Shown here in pieces: positions 7,770 through 15,857 of a stretch of 45,131 nt of DNA. A program made the translations under genes and the position numbers. The notes under the pieces are model-generated. The model was not told where the DNA came from. It saw nothing but the letters and a program-made list of their open reading frames with translations, and searched no databases. The stretch is taken from the NCBI GenBank assembly GCA_014382375.1, contig JACNJU010000089.1:1-45131 (forward strand), given 5' to 3'. This DNA is from Rhodospirillaceae bacterium (GTDB lineage: Bacteria > Pseudomonadota > Alphaproteobacteria > Rhodospirillales > JABHCV01). The stretch's first letter is position 1. Each line of letters opens with the position of its first letter.

Positions 7770-9170
7770 TCAGCGCATGCCGGGAGGCATCATGCCCGGA
7801 GGCATTCCGCCGCCCATTCCGCCAAGCAGACCTTTTTTGCCCATCTTGCCCATTTTTTTCATCATCGTGCCCATTTGCTTAAACTGCTTGAGCAACCTGT
7901 TGACCTCCTGAACGGAGGTTCCCGAACCGGCGGCAATGCGACGCCGCCTTGATCCGTTCAAAACTTTCGGTTTTTCTCTCTCGCCCGCTGTCATCGAGGA
8001 AATAATCGCCTGCTGACGAACAATCATCTTGTCATCAATGTTGGTTTCAGCCATTTGCTTTTTCATCTTCGAGATGCCCGGGATCATCCCCATCAGGCCA
8101 CCGACATCGCCCATCTTGCGAATTTGAGCCAACTGGTCGGCCATGTCATTAAGCGAGAACTGGCCCTTCATCATTTTCTTGGCCAGCTTTTCGGCGTCTT
8201 CCTTATTGATGGTCTCGGCAGCTTTTTCGACCAGACCGACGACATCGCCCTGGCCCATAATGCGACCGGCGACGCGTGCCGCCTGGAAGCTTTCCAGTTC
8301 ATCAAGCTTTTCACCGACACCCATCAACTTGATCGGTTTGCCAGTAACGGCGCGCATGGAAAGGGCCGCACCACCGCGGGCATCACCATCAACCCTGGTC
8401 AGGACGATTCCGGTAATGCCAACCTTTTCGTTGAATTCCCTGGCCATGGTGACGGCGTCCTGGCCGGTCATGGCGTCGGCAACAAGCAGGGTTTCTATTG
8501 GATTTGTGGCGGCGCTGACCTTTGCCACCTCATCCATCAGTTCCTGATCAATATGCAAGCGACCAGCGGTATCAAGGATGACCACGTCGCAGCCTTCACG
8601 GCGCGCACTATCCATGGCCCGCTTGGCAATCGCCAGCGGCTGTTCACCCATGACCATGGGCAGGGTCACCACCTCGGCCTGCTCACCCAGCACGGCCAGC
8701 TGTTGCTGGGCCGCCGGGCGGTAGACGTCAAGGGACGCCATCATGACTTTTTTCTTTTCGCGTTTCTGAATTCGTAAAGCCAGCTTGGCGCTGGTCGTGG
8801 TTTTACCAGAGCCCTGCAAACCAACCATCATTATGGCGACGGGGGGAGGTCCGGCCAGGTTAACCCCTGTTTCATCAAGGCCAGGCGCGTCGCCAGCGGA
8901 CCCATCACCGCCCAGCATCTCAACCATGTTATCATGGACAATCTTGATGACCATCTGGCCCGGCGTGACACTGCGCAGGACTTCTTCACCGACGGCCCGC
9001 TGCCTAACCGCTTCGATGAAGTCCTTGACCACATCGAGGGCGACATCGGCTTCAAGCAGGGCGAGGCGAATTTCGCGCAACGCCGCATCGACATCACCTT
9101 CCGAAAGCGCGCCGCGCTTGGTCAGGCCGTCAAAAATATCACCCAGTTTGCTTGTCAGGCTATCAAACAT
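7770..9170 (-). CDS. ffh: signal recognition particle GTPase
   Basis: Binds signal peptides of nascent membrane proteins together with 4.5S RNA and delivers them to FtsY. 466 aa. N domain about 1-90, then the G domain with P-loop GLQGSGKTTTSAKLA, DTAGRL, and the TRVDGDARGG region, then the methionine-rich M domain from about 300, ending in a flexible Gly/Met/Pro tail. The receptor gene ftsY is also in this window at 12777. The gene has its own probable promoter at 9298-9326. rpsP follows 62 bp downstream. Confidence 0.98.
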   Translation of the reverse strand: MFDSLTSKLGDIFDGLTKRGALSEGDVDAALREIRLALLEADVALDVVKDFIEAVRQRAVGEEVLRSVTPGQMVIKIVHDNMVEMLGGDGSAGDAPGLDETGVNLAGPPPVAIMMVGLQGSGKTTTSAKLALRIQKREKKKVMMASLDVYRPAAQQQLAVLGEQAEVVTLPMVMGEQPLAIAKRAMDSARREGCDVVILDTAGRLHIDQELMDEVAKVSAATNPIETLLVADAMTGQDAVTMAREFNEKVGITGIVLTRVDGDARGGAALSMRAVTGKPIKLMGVGEKLDELESFQAARVAGRIMGQGDVVGLVEKAAETINKEDAEKLAKKMMKGQFSLNDMADQLAQIRKMGDVGGLMGMIPGISKMKKQMAETNIDDKMIVRQQAIISSMTAGEREKPKVLNGSRRRRIAAGSGTSVQEVNRLLKQFKQMGTMMKKMGKMGKKGLLGGMGGGMPPGMMPPGMR

Positions 9171-9254
9171 CTTGCTCTTACAGGCCTTTTACGGTTCGTC
9201 CAAAAATTCCAAACACAAATGCGCCAGTGCGCGAAACTCGCGGACTGACGGCGC

Positions 9255-9279
9255 CCCATGAGGCGAAATAAATCATGGG
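9255..9279 (-). other. hairpin in the ffh 5' leader
   Basis: Inverted repeat CCCATGA (9255-9261) / TCATGGG (9273-9279) lies about 85-115 nt before the ffh start, inside the predicted 5' untranslated RNA. No U-run follows on the minus strand. Function unknown. Confidence 0.4.
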
Positions 9280-9297
9280 CGTCGGTGTAAGGCGCGC

Positions 9298-9326
9298 ACT
9301 CTATGGAGAGAGGCCCGGCAAGTCAA
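9298..9326 (-). promoter_or_regulatory. sigma-70-type promoter for ffh
   Basis: On the minus strand, TTGACT (9326 to 9321), a 17-nt spacer and TAGAGT (9303 to 9298) match the consensus 5/6 and 4/6. Transcription would start near 9291, leaving a leader of about 120 nt before the ffh ATG at 9170. Confidence 0.65.
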
Positions 9327-9501
9327 GCCCCGCTTGGGCAGGCGATGCGGGTGATCCGGCAACCAACGCTTTCGGCTTGGAATAGAAACCACTCCATGAT
9401 ATTCCTAAAGTAGTGATATTTTAAAATACACACTCATAAGTATTTATTTTAACCGCCCTCCTAGCGTCCTTTTTTAAAGAAGATGAACAGCGCCAATACC
9501 G

Positions 9502-9897
9502 ATGAAAAACAAACCACAAAAAAACAACCAGAAAGTGATCGAGCAACACATAGGCATACGCTTGCGTCATCAACGACTGACGTGCGGTTTGACACCTGAA
9601 GCCGTCGACAAATTGATCGGTGGCAGACCCGGAAAAACTAAAGCCTTTGAGAAAGGAGCATGTTTTGTTGGGCCGGGCGACCTTGTCGCTTTAAGTTCGG
9701 CCCTTGGTGTTGACGTTTCATTTTTCTTTAAAGGAGCCGAAAAAGACATCACAAAACCAGCCCCCCTGATGGACGCGCCCGCTGTTGTCGAAGACGCGAA
9801 ACAAATGGTCCAGGCCTATTACGCCATTGAAGACCCGGGATTAAGACGTAGTGTTGTTGATCTGCTCAAGGATATTGCAGAAGACGAAAGCTTCTGA
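9502..9897 (+). CDS. XRE-family transcriptional regulator
   Basis: 131 aa. An N-terminal helix-turn-helix of the alphaproteobacterial XRE type spans about residues 14-75 (IGIRLRHQRLTCGLTPEAVD... then LVALSSALGVDVSFFF). The recognition-helix region is divergent (IGGRPGKTKAFEKG). The C-terminal segment, AYYAIEDPGLRRSVVDLLKDIA, matches the short helical tail usual in these regulators. The ribosome site is weak, so the start is uncertain; a GTG at 9535 is an alternative. Its target is unknown. The next gene starts 42 bp downstream on the same strand. Confidence 0.8.
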   Translation: MKNKPQKNNQKVIEQHIGIRLRHQRLTCGLTPEAVDKLIGGRPGKTKAFEKGACFVGPGDLVALSSALGVDVSFFFKGAEKDITKPAPLMDAPAVVEDAKQMVQAYYAIEDPGLRRSVVDLLKDIAEDESF

Positions 9898-9939
9898 ACT
9901 CCCTTGACGGGCCGCATTTTCTGGACAATGTAGGTGATT

Positions 9940-10635
9940 ATGGAGATCACCCCGGACCCTATTGATGAAGCCCTGAAACCCACTGGACTGCTAAGGCTGG
10001 GCAGTTTTCAGCCGAAAGAATCTGACGGCGTTCCCGGTTATCAGGAGAAATGCAGCCTTGTCCTTGTCGGTAACGCCGGACCGGAAATGTGGCGGGTTTT
10101 TTCATCTTCAAGCTTAGATCAGAACGATCAAAATCCCCTTGATAATTGGTCACGGCAGGTGCTCGGCGATCTTTCGCAAGTTCTCGCGCAGCGTTTAGGT
10201 GTTAGCGTTCAGGCGCTTTTTCCTTTCGATGGACCACCTTACATGCCGTTCCAGGGCTGGGCGTTGCGATCAGGCACCGTTCACCCCTCGCCCATTGGGC
10301 CCATGATTCATGAGATCTATGGTTTGTGGCATGCTTACCGCGGCGCTTTGCTGATCGCGGCAGAGATAAAAGGCGATGCCCCCGAACAAATCACCAGCCC
10401 GTGCTTGCCTTGCGCTGAAAAACCGTGCCTGACCACCTGTCCGGTCGATGCTTTTTCGCAAGCCGGCTATGATCTTCCCGCCTGTCTGGATTTGTTGGAA
10501 GAACACCCGAACGGCGACTGTCTTTCAGCCAGTTGTCTGGCTCGCAGGGCCTGTCCTGTGGGGCGCGCTTTTATCTACGAGCCGGCCCACGCCCGCTTTC
10601 ATATGGAAAAATTTCTTAAAAGCCACCGCCCGTAA
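9940..10635 (+). CDS. putative Fe-S (ferredoxin-like) protein of unknown role
   Basis: 231 aa from the ATG at 9940; a GTG two codons earlier is also possible. No signal peptide or membrane segment. A cysteine-rich region near residues 148-208 contains CLPCAEKPCLTTCP and, after a spacer, DCLSASCLARRACPVG. This recalls a four-cysteine ferredoxin-like cluster with extra cysteines, as in the C-terminal part of epoxyqueuosine reductase-like proteins. The N-terminal two thirds show no family I recognise. It lies between the XRE gene and dapF, 49 bp before dapF. Probably an electron-transfer or radical-type accessory protein, but no function should be assigned. Confidence 0.75.
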   Translation: MEITPDPIDEALKPTGLLRLGSFQPKESDGVPGYQEKCSLVLVGNAGPEMWRVFSSSSLDQNDQNPLDNWSRQVLGDLSQVLAQRLGVSVQALFPFDGPPYMPFQGWALRSGTVHPSPIGPMIHEIYGLWHAYRGALLIAAEIKGDAPEQITSPCLPCAEKPCLTTCPVDAFSQAGYDLPACLDLLEEHPNGDCLSASCLARRACPVGRAFIYEPAHARFHMEKFLKSHRP

Positions 10636-10684
10636 ATCCTAAAACAGTGGACTTCCGGTGCCGTAGCGACATATTAAGCCCATT

Positions 10685-11518
10685 ATGGATGCAATAAACT
10701 TTCTGAAGATGCACGGTATCGGCAATGATTTTGTCGTCATTGATGCGCGTTTACGACGGATCGATTTGAGCCGCCAACAGGCACGCGCTATCGCCAACCG
10801 TCATACCGGTATCGGTTGCGACCAGTTGCTCGTCATCGAAACTGCCAACGACGAACATGCAGATGCCTTCATGCGCATCTACAATACGGACGGTAGTGAA
10901 TCCGAGGCTTGCGGTAATGGTACACGCTGTGTCGCCTCGTTGATTTTAGCCCAGAACAACAGCCGCCATTGCATTATCGAAACCCTCGCCGGTTTACTTG
11001 ATTGCGAGGCGGTCGAAGATGGTCAGGTTTCTGTCGACATGGGCCCGGCAAATCTTGATTGGCGCGATATTCCCTTAAGCGAGGCTATCGACACCCTGCA
11101 TTTAAATGCTGGTTCGGGCCCCTTGCAGGACCCTGTCGCGGTTAACATGGGAAATCCTCACGCAGTTTTCTTTGTTGACGATGCAGAGGCCGTCGACCTC
11201 GCCATTCACGGCCCAATTATTGAGAACCACAAACTTTTCCCTGCACGTGTCAATGTCGAGGTTGCCCAGGTTATATCACCGGCTCACATGCGCCTGCGCG
11301 TTTGGGAGCGTGGTGTTGGCGAGACCCTGGCCTGTGGATCAGGCGCTTGCGCCACCATTGTCGCAGCCTCCCTACGGGGCTTGACCGAACGACAGGCCAG
11401 CATCGACTTGAATGGCGGAACCCTGCACCTGCAATGGATGCCCGACAATCACGTCATGATGACCGGTCCCGTAGCGACCAGTTTTTCCGGGATTATTAAC
11501 CCGGCCCTGTTGGTATAA
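10685..11518 (+). CDS. dapF: diaminopimelate epimerase
   Basis: Interconverts LL- and meso-diaminopimelate for lysine and peptidoglycan synthesis; cofactor-free two-cysteine racemase in the cytoplasm. 277 aa, normal length. Start MDAINFLKMHGIGNDFVVID is typical. Catalytic cysteines lie in EACGNGTRCVA and ACGSGACATIVAA. mtaB follows 5 bp downstream and ftsY after that, a gene order common in alphaproteobacteria. Confidence 0.97.
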   Translation: MDAINFLKMHGIGNDFVVIDARLRRIDLSRQQARAIANRHTGIGCDQLLVIETANDEHADAFMRIYNTDGSESEACGNGTRCVASLILAQNNSRHCIIETLAGLLDCEAVEDGQVSVDMGPANLDWRDIPLSEAIDTLHLNAGSGPLQDPVAVNMGNPHAVFFVDDAEAVDLAIHGPIIENHKLFPARVNVEVAQVISPAHMRLRVWERGVGETLACGSGACATIVAASLRGLTERQASIDLNGGTLHLQWMPDNHVMMTGPVATSFSGIINPALLV

Positions 11519-11523
11519 ATCAG

Positions 11524-12780
11524 ATGTCAGCCCCACAAGTCGTCACCCTTGGTTGTCGCCTGAACACCCTGGAATCGGAAATCATGCGATCCCAGGCGAC
11601 CAAAGCAGGCCTTGACGACACCATTATCATCAACACCTGCGCGGTCACGGCTGAGGCCGAACGTCAGGCCCGTCAGACGATCCGCCGCCTGGCCCGAGAC
11701 AATCCGGCAAAGCGCATTATCGTCACCGGCTGTGCTGCCCAGCTAAAACCTGAAAAATTCGCCGCCATGGAGGAAGTCGACCGGGTTGTCGGTAATTCCG
11801 AAAAGATGGATGAAGCTTTGCTGGATGGCCCCGGCAGTGAAACCATAGCGGTTTCAGACATTATGAAACATGCCCGGGAATTTGAGGTGCCGATGATTTC
11901 CGGCTTTGCCGAGCGGACCCGCGCCTTTGTCCAGATTCAGCAAGGCTGCGATCACCGCTGCACATTCTGTATCATTCCCTTCGCCCGCGGCCCCAACCGC
12001 AGTGCCCGACCGGACCGTATTATCGAACAGGTGCGGACACTGACCGCAAACGGCCACTTTGAGGTGGTGCTGACGGGTGTCGATGTTTCATCTTACGGGC
12101 AAGACGACGCGGGTCTGCCGACCCTGGGGGCTTTGGCCCGGGACATTCTTGATCAGGTCAGCGATTTAAAACGCCTGCGCATCACATCCCTTGATCCGGC
12201 CTTTATCGACGATGACATACCGGCATTGCTGGCGGAAGAAGAACGCTTTATGCCGCACCTGCATCTGAGCCTGCAAGCTGCAGATGACATGGTCCTCAAA
12301 CGAATGAAACGTCGCCACAGCCGCAAGCAAGCCATTGATCTGGTTGCCCAAATACGCCGGGCGAGGCCTGACGTTGTCTTTGGCGCCGACCTGATTGCCG
12401 GCTTCCCGACAGAAACCGAGGCAATGTTTGAAAACACCTTAAACACGGTCACCGAAATGGGCCTGACTTACCTGCATGTCTTCCCCTATTCGAACCGACC
12501 TGGCACCGCGGCCAGCAAGATGCCAGCCCTGAACGGCACCCTTATCAAACAACGGGCCGCGCGCTTGCGCGAGACCGGTCAGCGGGCCCTTTTGAACTAT
12601 TTACATTCCTGTACAGGTGAGACCCATGAGCTTCTGGTCGAACAGGGCAGGAGCGGTCATTCCCGTCACTTCGCCCCGACTGAGCTAACCTCGGACGCCA
12701 CTGTCGGTACCATCATCAAAGCCCGGGTGATCGCCGTTGATACAGAAAAGGGACGGCTTGTTGCTGATGTGGTCACATGA
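11524..12780 (+). CDS. mtaB: tRNA t6A37 methylthiotransferase MtaB
   Basis: Radical SAM enzyme that converts t6A37 to ms2t6A37 in tRNAs. 418 aa. The N-terminal UPF0004 domain carries three cluster cysteines (in LGCRLN, NTCAVT and VTGCAAQ). The radical SAM triad is CDHRCTFC near residue 143. The C-terminal segment resembles a TRAM-like RNA-binding end. It starts 5 bp after dapF and its stop overlaps the ftsY start by 4 bp (ATGA), so the two are likely translated together. Confidence 0.94.
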   Translation: MSAPQVVTLGCRLNTLESEIMRSQATKAGLDDTIIINTCAVTAEAERQARQTIRRLARDNPAKRIIVTGCAAQLKPEKFAAMEEVDRVVGNSEKMDEALLDGPGSETIAVSDIMKHAREFEVPMISGFAERTRAFVQIQQGCDHRCTFCIIPFARGPNRSARPDRIIEQVRTLTANGHFEVVLTGVDVSSYGQDDAGLPTLGALARDILDQVSDLKRLRITSLDPAFIDDDIPALLAEEERFMPHLHLSLQAADDMVLKRMKRRHSRKQAIDLVAQIRRARPDVVFGADLIAGFPTETEAMFENTLNTVTEMGLTYLHVFPYSNRPGTAASKMPALNGTLIKQRAARLRETGQRALLNYLHSCTGETHELLVEQGRSGHSRHFAPTELTSDATVGTIIKARVIAVDTEKGRLVADVVT

Positions 12781-13709
12781 ATGAGGAACCCAAGGGCGGC
12801 TGGCTTAGCCGCTTAAAGCAGGGCCTGAGCCGCTCCGCCGCAAAACTCGCCGATCCGATTACCGCCGCTTTTACCAAGCGCCGCCTTGATGCAGCCGCCA
12901 TTGAGGAACTGGAAGAACTTCTCATTGGTGCCGATCTGGGTGTTGCCACGGCAAGCAAGATTACCGGCAATTTCGCCCGTACCCGCTTTGATAAGGAAGT
13001 CGACAGCGATGAAGTTCGCACGGCCCTTGCCGAAGAAATAGAGAAAATTCTCGAGCCGGTAGCCAAACCTTTCACCGTCGATACCGACCTGAGACCCCAT
13101 GTGGTGCTGGTCTGCGGCGTCAACGGCAGCGGCAAGACGACCTCCATTGGCAAGCTGGCCTGGCAACTGAAAGCTCAAGGACTGACGGTGATGATGGCCG
13201 CCGCCGATACCTTCCGCGCCGCCGCCATTGAGCAATTGCAAATTTGGGGTGAGCGAACAGACTCTGTCGTTATCGCGGGCAAGCCGGGTGCCGACGCTGC
13301 CGGTCTTGCCTATGACGCCTTTGCCCAGGCAAAAAGACAGGGCGTCGATGTGTTGCTAATCGACACCGCCGGACGACTGCAAAACAAGGCTGACCTGATG
13401 GCGGAGTTAGAGAAAATCATCCGCGTTATCCGCAAAATTGATGAAAGCGCCCCCCACGACTGCCTGCTGGTTCTCGATGCCACCGTCGGTCAGAACGCCC
13501 ATTCCCAGGTCGAGGTATTCAAGGATCTGGTCGATGTCAGCGGCCTGATGCTGACAAAGCTGGATGGCACGGCGCGTGGCGGCGTTGTCGTTGCCCTGGC
13601 CGAAAAATTCGCCCTTCCCGTCAACGCCATCGGTGTTGGTGAGGGCGTAGACGATATGCGGCCGTTCGAAGCCCGCGCCTTCGCCCGCTCGCTTATGGGA
13701 CTTTCCTGA
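12777..13709 (+). CDS. ftsY: signal recognition particle receptor FtsY
   Basis: Membrane-associated SRP receptor GTPase, partner of Ffh. 310 aa, consisting almost only of the NG domain; the long acidic N-terminal domain of E. coli FtsY is absent, as in many alphaproteobacteria. P-loop GVNGSGKTTSIGKLA, then AADTFRAAA, DTAGRLQNK and TKLDGTARGG. The start overlaps the end of mtaB. A long palindromic hairpin follows at 13737-13774. Confidence 0.97.
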   Translation: MNEEPKGGWLSRLKQGLSRSAAKLADPITAAFTKRRLDAAAIEELEELLIGADLGVATASKITGNFARTRFDKEVDSDEVRTALAEEIEKILEPVAKPFTVDTDLRPHVVLVCGVNGSGKTTSIGKLAWQLKAQGLTVMMAAADTFRAAAIEQLQIWGERTDSVVIAGKPGADAAGLAYDAFAQAKRQGVDVLLIDTAGRLQNKADLMAELEKIIRVIRKIDESAPHDCLLVLDATVGQNAHSQVEVFKDLVDVSGLMLTKLDGTARGGVVVALAEKFALPVNAIGVGEGVDDMRPFEARAFARSLMGLS

Positions 13710-13736
13710 TTATTTTTTGATCGTTATTGAAGAATC

Positions 13737-13774
13737 GAGCAACTTATCTGCGTTTAATTAAACGCAGGTTGCTC
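13737..13774. terminator. bidirectional hairpin between ftsY and the S8 protease
   Basis: GAGCAAC (13737-13743) pairs with GTTGCTC (13768-13774), and the interior CTGCGTTT / AAACGCAG (13748-13755 / 13760-13767) forms an 8-bp stem around AATT. Four bases (TTAT) bulge on one side. It lies between two convergent genes, 28 bp after ftsY and 5 bp after the protease. No clear U-run follows on either strand. Confidence 0.65.
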
Positions 13775-13778
13775 TAGA

Positions 13779-15050
13779 TCAGCACTCCGGTTTACGACGG
13801 GCGAACCCCCAACCGAAGACATCATCGCGGCCAGGAAGGCCGAGATCTTTGATATTTTTCTTTAACAGCGTGTCCAGGGCAGAGACCGTCTTGGCGTTGC
13901 CTTTGGCGATTTCCAGACCCATCAGGGCGGTGATAAACGGTGTTGCGAACGAGGTGCCGCTTTGCAGGCGACCGCCGCCACCGGGAGCCGCCGTATAAAC
14001 CTTAACGCCGGGGGCGGCAAAATCGATGTATTTTCCGGTATTGGCCTTGGAATAGATCAGGCCCTGATCGCTGATCGCGGTCACCGCTACAACACCTTCG
14101 TAGGCGGCCGGATAGGCCGGCTTGTCCGCACGGCCCCAGTTGCCACCGGCTGCCACCAACACCAGCTTCTGCTGAAGGGCTTTTTCGAAAATCCGCCGCA
14201 AGACCTTGTTGTCGGCACCAGCGACGCTCAGATTGATAATGTGAACCTTCTCGTCAATCAGCCAGTTTGCCGCTTTCAACAGACCGATGGCATTGCCGAC
14301 TTTTCGACCTTCTTCGTTGTATTCAAACATATTGGCGGCGCGCAGTTCGGCTCCCGGTAAAAGTCCACCCCATTCGGGTGTGCCGACCATGATGGCGGCA
14401 ACTGCCGTACCGTGATCTTTTGGCCCTTCCTTACGGCCCGCCTTATGGAACGACCTGTAGACGACTTTTTGCCCTTTGAGGGCCGGATGCGTCACATCAA
14501 CCCCGGCGTCAATCATGCCAATCTTGACCCCTTGGCCACAGGTGGCCGGGGCCCCTGTCCATCGGATCAGGGCGCGTGCGATCTTATTTGGAAACTCGAC
14601 GCCGGCAGAAGGATCAAACTGATGGTTGGCATCAATTTCAACACCGGGAAAACGACCACGCAGTTGTTTTATTGCCTTGGGAACGCTGACCCCGGGGGGC
14701 ACGCGCAGGCGCTGGACAACCATTTTCAATCCGGAAATCCTGACCGTTTCAATAACCTGATAACCCATGGAACGAATGCCCGAGGAAAAACTCCTTGGCG
14801 GATTGATGACAATCAGCTCGCCTTTTTCAAAACTGGTGTCTGGATTAAAGGTCTCGGCGTCGCCCGAAGCCGAGCCGTCGCTTTCACTCTCTGCCTTATT
14901 TTCGACGTCGCTTTCTTGATAGCCGATGACCCGGCCCTGAGCGTCGTATTTCAGAATTTTGGTTTTTGTTTCCTGTGCTGACAATGTTGCGGCAGACAAC
15001 GCTATAAAAAGCCCTGCCGCCAGCAAGCAAACGAAGTTTTTTAATTTCAT
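13779..15050 (-). CDS. secreted S8 (subtilisin-like) serine protease
   Basis: 423 aa with a Sec signal peptide (about residues 1-25, ending LSAQE), so it acts outside the cytoplasm. The catalytic triad is visible: Asp in IGMIDAGVDVTHP, His in DHGTAVAAIM, Ser in SGTSFATPFI. Between the signal peptide and the catalytic domain (about residues 30-160) lies a prodomain-like region with a Ser/Glu-rich linker and a segment (QRLRVPPGVSVPKAIKQL) resembling the inhibitor propeptides of subtilases. No transport or immunity gene is adjacent. The substrate is unknown. Confidence 0.88.
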   Translation of the reverse strand: MKLKNFVCLLAAGLFIALSAATLSAQETKTKILKYDAQGRVIGYQESDVENKAESESDGSASGDAETFNPDTSFEKGELIVINPPRSFSSGIRSMGYQVIETVRISGLKMVVQRLRVPPGVSVPKAIKQLRGRFPGVEIDANHQFDPSAGVEFPNKIARALIRWTGAPATCGQGVKIGMIDAGVDVTHPALKGQKVVYRSFHKAGRKEGPKDHGTAVAAIMVGTPEWGGLLPGAELRAANMFEYNEEGRKVGNAIGLLKAANWLIDEKVHIINLSVAGADNKVLRRIFEKALQQKLVLVAAGGNWGRADKPAYPAAYEGVVAVTAISDQGLIYSKANTGKYIDFAAPGVKVYTAAPGGGGRLQSGTSFATPFITALMGLEIAKGNAKTVSALDTLLKKNIKDLGLPGRDDVFGWGFARRKPEC

Positions 15051-15171
15051 TCTCTAACACCTTCCCCAGCCAAAATCCTGACACGCTAGCGCCAGCAAAC
15101 ACGCTTTATCCCAGATGCATATCAGTTTAGCAGGAAAAAGAAATAAATAAAATCAACGCAATGAAAGAACG

Positions 15172-15396
15172 TCAGACCTTGATGTCCAGGTAATATCCGC
15201 GCGGGACATCAGCCCGTGGCGGATTGACGTTTGCCAGCACCTTATCAAGGCGACCCAGAGCTCGGCGTTCATGAGGCGTCTCATTAGGATTGCTAACGGC
15301 TGCACGATTGCGGACCTGTTCAGCGGCGGTATAGCCCTTCGGCCGCTGACTGGTCAGCGCAATGGCGCGGGCGGGAATGCTCGATATCTGGCTCAT
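15172..15396 (-). CDS. small conserved-looking protein, function unknown
   Basis: 74 aa from the ATG at 15396 (MSQISSIPARAIALTSQ); an in-frame ATG at 15408 adds four residues and lacks a ribosome site. It is basic and Arg/Pro-rich, with no signal peptide or membrane helix, and ends PRGYYLDIKV. I do not recognise a domain. It is downstream of the 66-residue gene on the same strand; the structured RNA region at 15507-15613 lies between them and could control its expression. Confidence 0.6.
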   Translation of the reverse strand: MSQISSIPARAIALTSQRPKGYTAAEQVRNRAAVSNPNETPHERRALGRLDKVLANVNPPRADVPRGYYLDIKV

Positions 15397-15506
15397 GGTC
15401 TCTACCATGACCGTAAATGGTTAACGGAATCTGTAACCCGGTAAAGATTCTTTTTTAACCGAAAATTCAGGCACGACCAAAGGCCCGAAGCCGGTGTCGG
15501 GTCTCT

Positions 15507-15532
15507 AAAAAGCAGCCCCCCACTGGGACCGC
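15507..15532 (-). terminator. intrinsic terminator inside a switchable leader
   Basis: On the minus strand GCGGUCCC (15532 to 15525), a 5-nt loop AGUGG, and GGGGCUGC (15519 to 15512) form an 8-bp stem with two wobble pairs, followed directly by UUUUU (15511 to 15507). This is a textbook intrinsic terminator. Its 5' arm is also perfectly complementary to GGGACCGCA at 15603 to 15595, which would form an antiterminator. Confidence 0.75.
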
Positions 15533-15613
15533 AAAACCCTTAGCCATCCCTTCACCCGACTCTAAAGCAGGCAACACGGCGCGGCCAAAGAACCTGCGGT
15601 CCCTCAAGGGATC
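15507..15613 (-). ncRNA. candidate attenuator/riboswitch or ~110-nt small RNA
   Basis: Minus-strand RNA with a 9-bp perfect long-range stem, GGGACCGCA (15603 to 15595) with UGCGGUCCC (15533 to 15525). Enclosed is a second 8-bp stem, CUUUGGCC (15590 to 15583) with GGCUAAGG (15545 to 15538), that uses G-U pairs only on this strand, and a 37-nt apical loop. The 3' arm of the outer stem also forms the terminator at 15507-15532, so the two folds exclude each other. A short UCCC-UUGA-GGGA hairpin at 15600-15611 could sequester the antiterminator arm. It matches no riboswitch class I can recall. It may control the 74-residue gene or be a free small RNA. Confidence 0.55.
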
Positions 15614-15623
15614 AAGCGATTAA

Positions 15624-15655
15624 ATTCTTTCTCACTCCTAGAGGATGAGAAAAAT
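15624..15655. terminator. hairpin immediately after the 66-residue gene
   Basis: Near-perfect inverted repeat: TTTCTCA / TGAGAAA arms extended by AATT on both sides, with an inner TCCT-AG-AGGA stem. It starts at the stop codon of the minus-strand gene at 15657. The outer A/T pairs could act as a U-tract in either direction. Confidence 0.55.
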
Positions 15656-15656
15656 T

Positions 15657-15857
15657 CTAGGCGTCAGTGTTGATATGCTGACCCAGATTCGAATCCGAAC
15701 CCACGCCAGAAACATCAACGTTCTGTCCCGCTTGAACCGGGGGTGCTTGTGCTTGGGATAAGACTGCTGCCGCTACCTTGTCCTGTCGGAGTGTCCTTTT
15801 CAGGGTCTCGACGGCAAGATTAAAGTTAACCGGCGGCGCAGCCGGTATGATTGTCAT
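15657..15857 (-). CDS. small protein resembling putative motility-associated proteins
   Basis: 66 aa with a strong ribosome site (AAGGAGGTCAG) before the ATG. The centre, NLAVETLKRTLRQDKVAAAVLSQAQ, is amphipathic and resembles the short putative motility protein family (YjfB-like; SVAVLKKxxDxxxxxAxxLL). The C-terminus is Gly/Ser/Asp-rich. No signal peptide. A stem-loop follows directly. The family link is a weak impression; the gene itself is credible because of the ribosome site. Confidence 0.6.
   Translation of the reverse strand: MTIIPAAPPVNFNLAVETLKRTLRQDKVAAAVLSQAQAPPVQAGQNVDVSGVGSDSNLGQHINTDA

Larger units (their letters stand above)
9171..9501. other. divergent intergenic region between ffh and the XRE gene
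   Basis: The 331 bp hold the ffh promoter and leader hairpin listed separately. Nearer the plus-strand gene the sequence becomes A/T-rich (about 9395-9480). A weak plus-strand promoter can be proposed (TTGGAA at 9378-9383, 17 nt, TATTCC at 9401-9406), but the match is poor. No other gene is seen. Confidence 0.5.
15409..15656 (-). other. structured non-coding region between two small genes
   Basis: No ORF of note. From the upstream side it holds a hairpin right after the 66-residue gene (15624-15655), then the terminator/antiterminator structure at 15507-15613, then a C/G-rich 7-bp repeat: minus-strand ACCCGAC (15502 to 15496) complements GUCGGGU (15560 to 15554). The last 80 bp before the 74-residue gene are A/T-rich. 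Confidence 0.5.

Noticed and set aside
8055-8777. 240-residue open frame on the plus strand opposite ffh
   Set aside because: It lies entirely opposite the ffh coding region and has shadow-frame composition.
9483-9599. Alternative 38-residue ORF at the start of the XRE gene, beginning at an ATG just after AAAGAAG
   Set aside because: The purine run abuts the ATG with no spacing, the peptide is hydrophilic noise, and the overlapping frame has a clear helix-turn-helix.
15409-15460. CtrA-like TTAA half-sites before the 74-residue gene
   Set aside because: The spacing between half-sites is 8-9 bp instead of the 7 bp of the consensus, and A/T-rich sequence makes chance matches likely.
15507-15613. 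Possible 6S RNA, SRP RNA, tmRNA or cyclic-di-GMP riboswitch
   Set aside because: The length and the known consensus segments of these RNAs do not fit, so no family name was assigned.
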